Shown here in pieces: positions 34,758 to 45,115 of a stretch of DNA of 48,071 bases; position 1 is the stretch's first letter; each line of letters starts with the position of its first letter. Source of the DNA: Punctularia strigosozonata HHB-11173 SS5 (taxonomy: Eukaryota; Basidiomycota; Agaricomycetes; Corticiales; Punctulariaceae); the NCBI RefSeq assembly GCF_000264995.1, contig NW_006767437.1, forward strand, positions 1,173,383 through 1,221,453, in the 5' to 3' direction. The notes below the pieces were generated by a model that saw only the letters and a program-made list of their open reading frames with translations, searched no databases and was not told the origin of the DNA. A program made the position numbers and the translations under genes.

Positions 34758-35122
34758 GGGCCTACGAGGTACGGGCGGTTGTGACACATGCTCCTCTTCG
34801 GTACGCTGATGTTTTCGTCGGGATAGATAAAGATCGTGCATGATATGGTACAGCGCGAAACCAATAACGATTAATTGAATTCGATACGTTTCGCGTCGAA
34901 GTCAGCTCCAACTACCGCGGAGACAAGCGTGTATGGTCCATACATCCTCGGACGGTCATGAAAACACGAACAAATACATGCTCCCGGTATCACTAACGAC
35001 ATCACTTGCTCAGACCTGCCCGACAGTCTATAGGTTATCACGTTCCAGGACAATCAATATGGGCGCTCCCGGGCTATCGTGCACAACGTCACCTTCCGCG
35101 CTTCATAGCAATAAACGGGCTT
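34758..35122. other. Intergenic stretch between convergent acetate kinase copy A and DUF6535 copy 2
   Basis: 365 bases with no gene. The sequence is almost identical to 46679-47044, the matching interval after acetate kinase copy C, which shows that this part of the duplication is recent. Confidence 0.75.
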
Positions 35123-38100
35123 TCATACCTCGGATTCCCCCATGATACGTCCCGAGAACCCTGACCCTTCCTCCGCCCCAGGTGACGACTCGATGTCTCG
35201 TACGGCCCCCACCCCGGTGTCCTCGGCGCGATCGTGCTCGACGCCTGCCTGCATGAGAACGCTGTCCGTGATGCCCGCCTGTCCTCTACCGCCGTCCTGG
35301 CTCTCGACGCGAGACACCGGTCGATTTTGGCTCGACGACGGGACTCCGTCGTAGTGTGAAGTTCGATTCGAGATATCCTGCGTGTCCGAGGTATTGGGCG
35401 ATGGAGGCGCGCTCGCACCTCCAACATCGCGCTCCATCTCCACACCAGTTTCTCCTGCAACAATCGACAAAGTGCTGCCCCGGGCACTGATATTCGGGCT
35501 TCCGAGGTGAATCTGTCCGCCATAAGGAAGCGAGTCGTCATCGACAACGCTCTGCTGTCCACCTCCGGGCTCCCCATTCGAGTGAGAGTCGGTCCGCTGC
35601 GCCTGCAGGCTCCCGGAAGTCGCGAGTGCGTTCGACGCGGCAGCCCTACGATCAGATCGCGTGCCATCATGACCATCGTCATCGGAGACGGTTTCATTGT
35701 TGAAGTCCGAATCGAGATGTGGCGTTGACTCCATGTTGCGAACGGAATGTGGATGTGGTAGCACTGACAGGGCGTCTTGGCGCGTATCCGACGAAGGACC
35801 GACGGCCCCTCCGCTGCCCGGTGTTGGGTCAACCCCGAAGTACTCACATACATCGTTTGCGTTGTCCCATCCCGCATCCCACCAATACTTCTCGCTGATG
35901 AATGCCTCCATTACCCTTCCATCCGAGAAGGACCCGCGCCGATGAGCTTCCAAAATCAACTTTGCGACCTTTTTTGGACAATCTGAGCCCGTGTCGCGAT
36001 GGCGTCCCAGAAACGCGACAAGTTTTTTCCAGTCCACCCTCAAGTCTCTTTCAGCCAAATGGCCTCCGTCGCCAGGCTCGATCGATTGTGACAGTGCATC
36101 TACCAAGCATTCACCAAACGCACTCATACCGGTGCAACAGCGTTGGTCGTCCGCCCAACCGTGCCCCTCGAACCAAGTTTCCCATGCCTTCGTGATGCAC
36201 GACACCGCAGCCCAGAAGCGACGACGGTGCTCCTGACTCGAACGAAACTTGGCACGGTCGTAACATAAACATGCAAGCTCAAGCATGTCAGCCATGTCTT
36301 TCGCATCTGCAACCATCCAGTCAGCCTTGCTATCGCCACATGAAGGCTATGCATGTACTCAAGGGGTAGAAAGGTATTATCTTTGTAAAGGCAGGAATTA
36401 TAGCAGAAATCTTCGGAATCACCCTATCTATCCGGAAGGACCGTTTGGAGTTTGCCAGGTTTTCAAGAAGGAAGATGGCGCATGGGGAATGGAGACTGTC
36501 ACTCTGTCCTGCGATCAACGTCATCATGATCAGCGAGTTGACGTAGAGGTAAGACCAGCTCTCGGCGAAATCATGCTTGAACATATCGAGACCGGACCGG
36601 AGAAGTTCAAATATGAGTAGAACTTGTGTGTCGTTGAAGGAATTCAGCGAATCGAAGGCACCATGCAAAAGTTGATCATAGGAGATATCATACGTTCCCT
36701 TGACATCGTCGTAGTTGCATTCCCTGTTGAGTACAACGAGCGCCGGGATAGTAGGTCCGACACATGGCGTCCCGAGCAGTTCACAGATGGCCCTCCAGCA
36801 CCCATGGAGTCGGTACTGCGGCGACATCATAAAATCATCAGATTCAGCCAATGTTTTGAGAGCGGCACGGGTGCGCATGCGCGGTCCTGGTGCATCGGAG
36901 ATGCATTGCGCAATCACACCGTCTCTGGGTTCCTCGTGTGAGGCAAGCCACAGCAGCGAGTGGAATTGTGACGCGATACTGCTCGCGGGATCACGTTCAA
37001 AGTGCCGCAATGCGAGATCACGATGATCCCATCCGTCGAAAGCGTAGCTATCGACATGGGGGGCCAAACGGCGATAGCGGAATCTCGGGGTAGGGTCCAT
37101 CAACCCCAGGTCTTGCCGACGATCCCATTGCGCTCTCATTCTCCGCCGCATATAATTATCAAGGAGGCGATATAATGGTCGTAGAGTCGCCAATATCATC
37201 CAACAAAAGGGTGTCTTGTATGGACAAGTATCGAAAAAAAGTGGTAGCAGCACAGTTAGGGTTGCCAGGGATATGATCAGTCCAGCGGCAGCGCAGCACA
37301 CCCCAGCTACGACGGTGTCAATGGGCCACAGTAGAGTGACGAGCCCGCCGAAGAAAAGCACGACCGCGAGCTGCAAAAGGCCAGGAACCAACGTCACGAT
37401 AGTGGGGACCTTCCACCTCTGAAAGGCATCATAGCGGAACTTCCGAAGCTGTATGGCATGCTGAACGGGGGAGATATTCGGCCATGCCATGTACTCGCGA
37501 AGCCATTGCTTCACGAATATGCCGAGCAGAGCGGAGGCGAGCGCGAGGATGAGGCTGAGGAACCAAAGCGCGTTGATCGCGACCACGTGGGAATCGGCCT
37601 GAAAGGACATGTTCAGCGGATTGATAGACGCAGGGGCGGCTTGGTTCAGAGAGATCTGCTGCAGCTGGAGAGAAATATTCGAGAGCAGTTGGACGGAGAG
37701 CTGAGTGTTGTCCGGCTGCAACTGGGTGTACACTTCGATCAGGAACGCGGTGAGGACCGCAGAGAACAGACCAGCCTACCAACGCACGTCGCGTTAACAA
37801 GAGCGGTGATAGATGAAGAGAATAGCGCACGAAAATGAGGAGGTTATCGATATCCTCCGAGTATCCCTTGATCATCTCCAGATCATATATCTGCAGCCGC
37901 TTGTACACGTAGTCCCAGCCCGAGACATCTGATGTTGTCGGCTTGTCTTCCGCGGGCTGTCAAAGGGTCGCATTTCAGTAACTTACAGCTATCCAAGAAT
38001 GTCGCCATTTACCTTCGCCTTAAGGTCGTCTGCGGATGGCGGGTCGTTACGATTGCCCGCTGCACCGCCGCCGTTTTGAGTTTCTGGACCTGGTTTGCCC

Positions 38101-38316
38101 ACTACAGGCCTGGCCGCTTCATTACGAGCATCTCCTCCTTGGCTCGTGGATCGGCGATTGCCAATGTGTGGCACGTCCTACGGTAAAGAGGTCAGCGACC
38201 ACTACTTGAACAGCACGGCCTAGATCTCGTCTCACATCCATCGGGGGTTCTTCTGGAGGCTCAGGCCCTCGTTCAGCGATGTTTAATACCGGGCTGGAGG
38301 GTGGTGGCGACGCCAT
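35123..38316 (-). CDS. DUF6535 multi-pass membrane protein, copy 2
   Basis: Second intact member, function unknown. Exons on the minus strand: 38316-38236, 38177-38013, 37956-37831, 37775-36359 and 36306-35123; 990 residues, the longest of the three. Intron positions and phases (0, 0, 0, 1) equal those of copies 1 and 3. Start MASPPPSSPVLNIAER differs from the other copies, but GWDYVYKRLQIYDLEMIKGY, the four hydrophobic segments and FVKQWLREYMAWPNISP are conserved. Here intron 3 is 55 bases and must be spliced out, which supports splicing at this site in all copies. The final exon has DMLELACLCYDRAKFRS and a long Ser/Gly/Asp-rich tail of about 220 residues ending GRIMGESEV. The last 640 bases of the gene are repeated almost unchanged at 47045-47697. 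It is the most diverged of the three in its 5' half. Confidence 0.87.
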
Positions 38317-38786
38317 GCGAGAAGGAGTTGAGCAGGTGTGGACGGTATCCGCAGAGAGAGGAGAGAACGGAGGGAGTGCGGCTCAGGCAGAGAAAGGCGT
38401 TTTGTAAGTAGCTCCAGGCAGTAGGCGCTCGAGCGCAGAGCGAAACTTCATATCGGCTCAAGATATTTTGCGGCGTAGGGCGTGTTGACAGCGTGTATGC
38501 ACGATATCCTATATACGTATGTACTCATGAATGCATATGACCCGTTCCGTAGACGGATTCTTGTTCCAACTCAACTCAGGACCGAAGACGCACATCGCAC
38601 ACCTCTCAGCAGGAGAAGGACAAGTCGGCAAGGGCAAGTGTTCGTGACCCTTCGCCATTTGCTTTGCTCCCGAACGTTGTCCGAGGCGTTGACGGGCATC
38701 ACATTTATCCGCTAATCACGTTGCTCTCGATACACGCCGAAGAACAACACCGTCCTTGACGGAACACGTTACTCAGCGTATCAACC
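38317..38786. promoter_or_regulatory. Divergent region between DUF6535 copy 2 and acetate kinase copy B
   Basis: 470 bases, gene-free. It corresponds in position to the divergent regions at 32837-33392 and 44462-45115 but is strongly diverged; short matches such as ACAGCGTGTA remain. Confidence 0.5.
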
Positions 38787-39974
38787 ATGCCGCAACAGTT
38801 CAGGTTTGTTGTGGGAACGACGTTGACGCGCTCTTATGGAGGCTATCGTACTTATCTTATCACGTCAACAACCGGGCCTTCACGTTGTCCACTGTGCAGA
38901 CCGTCGACGACCGTACCTGCCCAAGATTTGATCGTCTCCGCCAATCCTCCCTCAAGATCTTCCTCGTCCAACATTCAGGCTCTTCCTCGGATTCAGACCC
39001 TCGTGGACTTTCTCCTTGAGCCTTCTGTCGACCGTCTCTCATCCTGGCCAGCACGCTTTACACCTGAATACGATGATACCTTTATCTCCAACTCCAGCCA
39101 AGACTTCGAGAATGAGCAGGAAGACAAGATCAAAGACCATGCGCCCGTCTTCTCTTCCTGGCCCACCTGGCGTTAGTTCTCGGGGCCAAGAGTAGTTCTG
39201 CCACCGCGTCGTACACGGCGACTGCTACTCCAAGTCTCTCGCCATCTCCTCCAAACCTACCACCACGTTAAGATGCTTGCCGACCTCGCGTGTTTGTACG
39301 TCTCCTTCCACCCTATTCCGAACGACGTGATATGCTGACGCTTTCATGTCGATAAACATAACGGCGCTAGCAGACCTTCAAGCCTGCCTCAGATCTCTGC
39401 CAATCGCACGCTCGATTGTCGACTTCGACAGGACCTTCCAACGTGCCCTCCCCGCCCGCGTCGCGTCGCACCCCATCAACCCTTCTATCGCCCGTCTACG
39501 CGGCCTTAAGAAACACGGCCTTCACGGAATCTCATGTACGTGCCTCCCCTCCCTCTGCCCTTCCCATTCATCTCATATCATACTACGCGATGCAGACATA
39601 CATCCTCCACCCCGTCTCTACACTCTCCCGCCGCAAACCCCCTGCCATGTATCTCTCATTGCCACTATCTCGGCTCTGGCGCCCCCACCTGCGCTATCTG
39701 CGCCGGCCATTCCATCGACACCTCTATGGACATCACCCAGGCGCACGGCCTCCCGAACGCGATGAACGTGAGCCCGATCTTCTGTTGCATCAATACCGCC
39801 GGCCGCATCTTACACGATCCTGCTCACGCGACGAACGTGGGCGTGTCCGAACCGAAAGAGATCACGAGCAAGAAGAACGGGATGGAAGGCGACGACCTGC
39901 TCTGCGATCGAAGAGATATCGCAGACGGGACACGGACGAGAAGAGGTGAGATTGCGACGATATCATATGCTTGA
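38787..39974 (+). pseudogene. ack: Acetate kinase pseudogene, copy B (highly degenerate)
   Basis: The oldest and most damaged acetate kinase copy. Homology can be followed only piecewise in changing frames: a start-like ATG at 38787, a LIVSANPPS/SRSSSS segment equivalent to ILSVNAGSSS, SSQDFENEQEDKIKDHA equivalent to SSQDVKKEQKDDIKDHA, ADLQACLRSLPIARSIVDFD equivalent to IQACLKSLPNARSIAYFD, and SIDTSMDITQAHGLPNA equivalent to SIDTSMGLTPVHGLPGA, then CINTAGRILHDPAHATNVGV. Frame changes and stops separate these pieces, and the C-terminal part with the GGIGEKS motif is missing. It stands head to head with DUF6535 copy 2. Confidence 0.8.
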
Positions 39975-40107
39975 GCTTGTAAACATGAAGTTGAAGATGC
40001 TGACCTTTTCCGTACGTCTGCAGGTGAGCCTTCGAACTGCTGGTGCACCGCATTTTGGCCTGCACCCCGGGGAAGCGTCGACGACGCGCTCGTCATCGCA
40101 GGTAGTG

Positions 40108-40975
40108 CGCGGGATTTGAGTTCGCGAGCCATCTACGAGGGAGGCTTGAGCAGTATGCGGTGGATCGAGTATGCACGCCAGTTGAGACTCTACATTCGCA
40201 GGAGGATGTAAAGGATGTAAAGGAGACGCTCATTGCTCACCATCGCACGGACGCGTCTTCCACGGACACGATTCCTTGTGCATTGACGCGTGCGGAAACC
40301 TCTGCTTCTCGACGAGCGCCTCCGCCGCGTCCCGAGAAAGACCCTTGCGCCCCACGACAACCCGGGACGCCCCGCGGGAGTCGCACACCAGCCAGTTCTT
40401 CGTTACGCCGTCGCTTGTTCAGCCGCGCTTTGCGGCGGCGCGTCAGTTCCAGGAGGCTTCTTGCCGTAGATCGAGCACTTGAGGTATGCGGAGGAGGGCG
40501 AGAACTGTATCCTCGGCAGGGATGTTTTGTTGGGCTGTTACTGGCGATGGACGCGGCTTTTCTTGAGACGCGACGCGGTGCGGGAGAGGATGGCGGAGAG
40601 GTGAGGAGCTTTTACGAGCGCCTCTCATTTGAGTGAGGGACTGCTAGTACTGTACAGGGCTTCTGGAAGACAGTCCAAAGAGTACATAGAATGCTGAACG
40701 CGACTAACGCGGTGCGCGTTTCTCTCGTCCTGATGCCGTACTTGGCGAGAGTCGTGTATATCGACCGTGCACCATGACGATGGTTCAAGGGCGGCGAGAG
40801 GTCGGAAGTCAAGGGGGCGATGGCCTCATCGAGGGTGTGGATAGCGTCGGCGATCGTGCGCTGCATGAGCAACGGATGTCTGAGGAGTCAGGACAGGAGA
40901 GGTGCGGCGTAGTTCAGTCTAAGAGGAGGATGGTGTTGCGAGGGCAGCTGTGATGGAGCTCATGAGGAAAAGGTA
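40108..40975 (-). pseudogene. Partial duplicate of the C3HC zinc-finger gene
   Basis: On the minus strand this matches 28590-29505 of the intact C3HC gene, covering its exons 1-3 and part of exon 4 with introns. Recognisable pieces are GARSIYTTLAKYGI, KIADAIHTLDEAI (here TIADAIHTLDEAI) and the zinc-finger strand near 40270-40400. The copy lacks the region encoding the Rsm1 half, has lost the KLSTYGNKPPAI stretch around 40460, and contains small indels that shift the frame, such as a repeated GGATGTAAA at 40203-40220. It is not expected to make a working protein. Confidence 0.85.
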
Positions 40976-41346
40976 TTTGACGTCGCAGGACTCCGCAGAC
41001 GCTGCTGGAGAAGGGACAAACAAGCGCTGGTCGGATTGTGTGGAACAAGCTCAAGCGCCCGGATGACCTCTCGTTTCAATTCTTGCTTATCAACATTACC
41101 GGCTCAGCGTCAGGACTGGTATGGGAGAACGACACGGGCATGGTCAGCCTCAGATGCGCACAGGATTCGGTAGGTGCTGAACAACACCAGCGCAGCGCAC
41201 GGTTATGCATGTAGGACTAAATGAGCATTCTGTCGCGCTATATATGCTCTCTTGCTATCGTGCATACTGTCGATACCACGAGATCAATTCGATGAACGAG
41301 TTTCAGACGGGCTCAACCTCCCTGTCCACCGGCCACCAACGTCCCG
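40976..41346. other. Intergenic stretch downstream of DUF6535 copy 3
   Basis: 371 bases, gene-free, diverged copy of 29506-29979. It contains the 3' end of DUF6535 copy 3. Confidence 0.55.
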
Positions 41347-44300
41347 CTATTCATGTCCTCCTTCAGACGACGACCCTGCGCCCTCCGCGTGTCCCACCTC
41401 CAGATTTCGATTGCCGCCGCGTTTGACCTCTGCCTGCGCCGCAACGCTATTCTTGGCGCTATCCTGTTCGCCGCTACCGTCTTGGCGTTCGACGTGATGC
41501 GCCAGTGGATTTCTGCTCGACGTAGAGACTGAGTCGTAGGCTGGGATTCTATCCGGCGTATCCTCCGCATCCTGTCTGTCTGACGCAGGCCATGTCGGCG
41601 CGCTGGCACACTTGACGTCGCGCTTGATCTCACTACTCTGTCCCTCTGTAATAGTCGCTGAAGTGCTGCCTTCGGCCGTAATCATCTCCGGGGCTTCAAG
41701 GGGAATTCGTTCACCATGAGAAAGCGAGGGTTCGTCGGGAATGTTCTGCTTTCCAGTTCCGGGCTCGCGCGTCTCGACGCGGAGCGAGGCAGAGTCGGTT
41801 CCCGACGCTTGAAGGATTGTTGAAGTCGAGAGTACGTTTGACGTATCTACCCCATGATCGGGCGGTGTACCACCGCGATCGCTCTTGTACGAAGCGGCTT
41901 CGTTGACGGGTTCCGTACCGAGATGCGACTTAGATACGGATTTCCGACCAGAGTCCGAATGCAACAGGGCATCATGAAGCGGATCTGACGAAGGGCGGAC
42001 CTCCCCTCCGTCGTCTAGTGTGGGCTGAATCTCGAAGTACTCGTATACATCATTTGCACTGTTCCAGCTGAGATCCCAAAAAGAACGCCAACTAATGAAT
42101 GCACCCATGATGTTCTCATCCGCGAGGGAGTTGCGTCGGTGAGCCTCCAAAATGAGCTTCGCGACCTTTCTTGAGCAATCGGGGGCGGTGTCCGAATGGG
42201 ATCCCAGAAAAGAGGCTAGATCATACCAGTCCACCCTCAAGTCGGCTGCAGCAACAGGGTGTCCATTGCCAGGCTCGGTCCATAGCGAGAGCGCCTCTAC
42301 CAAACGGTCACCGAACACACCCATAGCCGTGCTCCAGCGTTGGGAGTCGTTCCAGCCTGTCCGTGCTTGGGTGACCACGGACACCGCCGCCCAGAATCGG
42401 AGACGATGCAATGGATCCGTCCGAAACGCGGCACGGTCATAGCATGAACATGCAAGCTCAAGCACGTCAGCCATTTCTTCCGGCTCTGCAAACATCCAGT
42501 CAGCCTTGCTATCGCCACAGGAAAGGTATGCATGCACCCAGCCAGATGTACAGCATGTGACTCCCAAGTGCGCGAATGAAGGCAAAAATCTTCTCATTTG
42601 CGCGGCTTGTCAGTGAGGACTGGTTGGAGTATGCGAGGGTTTTGAGAAGGAAGACGATGCATGGGTAATCGAAATAAGTATTCATTCTTGTAATGAAGGT
42701 CATCATGATCAGTGAGCTGGTGTAGAGGCCAAACCAACTGTCAATGTCGCTCATCGATTCACGGAGGAGCGTATCGAGACCAGACTTGAGTAGTTCAAAT
42801 ATGAGCGAAATTTGGGTGTCGTTGAAAGATGTCAGCAAATCGAAGGCATGCTGAAGTTTTTTGTAGTTGATTGCGACGGTTCCCTGGGCATCGTTGTATT
42901 TGCACTCCTTGTCGAGTACATCGAGCGCCGGGATTTTAGATCCGACACATGGCATCCCTAACAGCTCGGAGATGGCCTTCCAGTATGCACGCAGGCGTAG
43001 CTCCGGCGTTACAGGCCAAGAATCGTCATAATGTTGGAGGGCAGAACGGATGCGCACGCGCGGTCCTGGTGCATCGGAAATGCATTTCTTTATCACACCG
43101 TCTCTGGGTTCCTCATGTGAGGCAAGCCACAGCAGCGAGTGGATTTGAGTTGCGATGCTGCTCTCTGAGTCACGTCCAAAGCGTCGCAAGGCGAGATCGC
43201 GATGATCCCATCCGTCGAAAGCGAACATGTCGGGGACGGGATATTGGCAGGTATAACAGAAAGCTTCGATGGATCTGAGCCAGCGCGGCCAGTTCCAAGA
43301 GTATAGGGAGTACAGGAATGGTCTGATGAAGCGGTAAAACGGTCGTAGAATAGGGTGTATCATCCATCCGAACGGTGTCTTGTATGGACAAGTCTCGAAG
43401 AACAGCGGTAGTAGTACAGTCAGCGTCGCCAGGAATGTGGTCAGGCCAGCCGCAGCGCAGCACACTCCAGCCACGACGGTGTCGATGGGCCAAAGTAGAG
43501 TGACGAGACCGACGAAGAAAAGCACGACCGCGAGCTGCAAAAGGCCAGGAACCAACGTCACGATAGTGGGGACTTTCCAGTTTTGAAAGGCATCGTAGCG
43601 GAACTCCCGAAGCTGTATGGCGTGCTGAACGGGGGAGATGTTCGGCCATGCCATGTACTCGCGAAGCCATTGCTTCACGAATATGCCGAGGAGAGCGGAG
43701 GCGAGGGCGAGGATCAGGCTCAGGAACCAGAGCGTGTTGATCGCGACCACATGGGAATCGGCCTGAAAGGACATATTCAGCGGTTCGACAGACGCAGGGG
43801 CGGCTTGGTTCAAGGAGATCTGCTGGAGCTGGAGAGAAATATTCGAGAGGAGTTGGACAGACAGCTGGGTGTTGTCCGGCTGCAACTGAGTGTAGACCTC
43901 AACCAGGAACGCGGTGAGGACCGCAGAAAATAGACCTGCCTGGAGTGCACGCTGCCTTAGCAAGAGCGGGAACGGACGAACTGGATTACGCACAAAGATG
44001 AGGAGGTTGTCGATATCCTGGGAGTATCCCTTGATCATTTCCTGATCATATAACCGTAGTCGGTCGTACACGTAGTCCCAGCCGGTGACGTCAGATTTTG
44101 CCGGCTTGCTTTGCGCGGGCTGAAAGAGAGCCGTGTCTTAGTAACTTGCGGCATTGTTCAAGAATGCCATGTCTTACCTTCGTCTTTAGGTTGTGTGTAG
44201 ATGGCGGGTCGTCACGATTTCCCGCTGCGTCGCTGATGTTGGGACCCTCTACGGGCATGGCAGTTTCATTGCGAGCATCTCCTTGGCTCGTGGACTGGCG

Positions 44301-44461
44301 ATTGCCAGTGTTCGGCACCGATCCGTCCTACGACGAACATCTCAGCGACCTCCATTTCGAGCTACACGGCCCTCCCGTCTCACATACGGCCCGGGTTCCT
44401 CATGGAGCCCGCGTCCTTCTTCAAAATTGGATAAATCGATGGAGGGTCGTCGCGACGCCAT
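41347..44461 (-). CDS. DUF6535 multi-pass membrane protein, copy 3
   Basis: Third intact member, duplicated from copy 1. Exons on the minus strand: 44461-44384, 44327-44178, 44119-43994, 43939-42538 and 42485-41347; 964 residues. Start MASRRPSIDLSNFEEG matches copy 1 closely. GWDYVYDRLRLYDQEMIKGY, the four hydrophobic segments and the FVKQWLREYMAWPNISP loop are retained with few changes. The last intron (42537-42486, 52 bases) joins MLYIWL to EPEEMADVLELACSCYD. Exon 5 is longer than in copy 1 and ends in a Ser/Glu/Gly-rich tail (AEGAGSSSEGGHE) that has diverged much more than the membrane part. Intron 3 is again 54 bases with no stop. It is head to head with acetate kinase copy C. Function unknown. 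Confidence 0.87.
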
Positions 44462-45115
44462 GCAAGAACGGACTGAACACGTGTAAACGGCGCGGTATGC
44501 GTAGAGAGGAGAAAACAGAGTGTGCAGCGCGCAGGCGGTGGGAGTTGTCTTGTAGCTACAGGCAGTAGGCGCTCGGACGCGGAGCGAAGCCTGATATCAA
44601 TCAGCTCAAGGTAGCTTCTGATATATCTGATAGCTTATGGCGCACGCGTCGACAGCGTGTACAAAGGCACTACATCCCGAGATCTAGAGCTTCAAAGCCT
44701 AGTCCAGGACCCAAGACGGACGCATGCGCATGCGCACCGCATAACTTTAGAGTCTCAGCTAGTCTCAGTCGAAGAAAGGCAAGATGACAAGTTGGGGGCA
44801 AGGACGGGCATTCGTGAACGTATGGCGCACGGGCACCGCCACTGCTTTGCTCCAGAACGTCGTCGACGCCTTCGGACTCGTTGACGAGCATCACCATCAA
44901 TTTTGCTTGGATTTCTCCTCAACGCGCTACTGCCACGAATATGCTCGTCCACGGATATGCTCGTCCAGATATTGGATTTTGGGATCGCCAGCGCATGGGG
45001 ATGGTTTATGTCGGATGCTCGCCGGCGATGACACAGGGCTGACGTCGACGCGCTCCTCCCTCGCACTGCGCCTGGAGATAGACCGCAACACGCCGCGCAC
45101 GGAGAATATCAAACC
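44462..45115. promoter_or_regulatory. Divergent region between DUF6535 copy 3 and acetate kinase copy C
   Basis: 654 bases between opposed ATGs. It keeps long matches to 32837-33392, including CTTCTGATATATCTGATAGC from 44615 and the CGCTCCTCCCTCGCACTGCG segment near 45050, close to the kinase start. An open frame running through it into the kinase (from 44784) is probably fortuitous. Confidence 0.6.

Larger units (their letters stand above)
28590..35760. repeat. Segmental duplication, left copy
   Basis: This block (5' two-thirds of the C3HC gene, DUF6535 copy 1, acetate kinase copy A and the last part of DUF6535 copy 2) reappears in the same order and orientation at 40108-47697. Offsets grow from about 11,520 bases at the left end to about 11,940 at the right, because of small indels and the acetate kinase deletion. 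The match ends abruptly at GGATGTGGTA (35751-35760 here). Similarity is highest at the right end, where long stretches are nearly identical. Confidence 0.88.

Noticed and set aside
33393-39974. Repeat-induced point mutation as the cause of kinase decay
   Set aside because: Lesions include deletions, insertions and transversion-type stops, and the neighbouring duplicated DUF6535 genes remain open. There is no sign of blanket C-to-T change.
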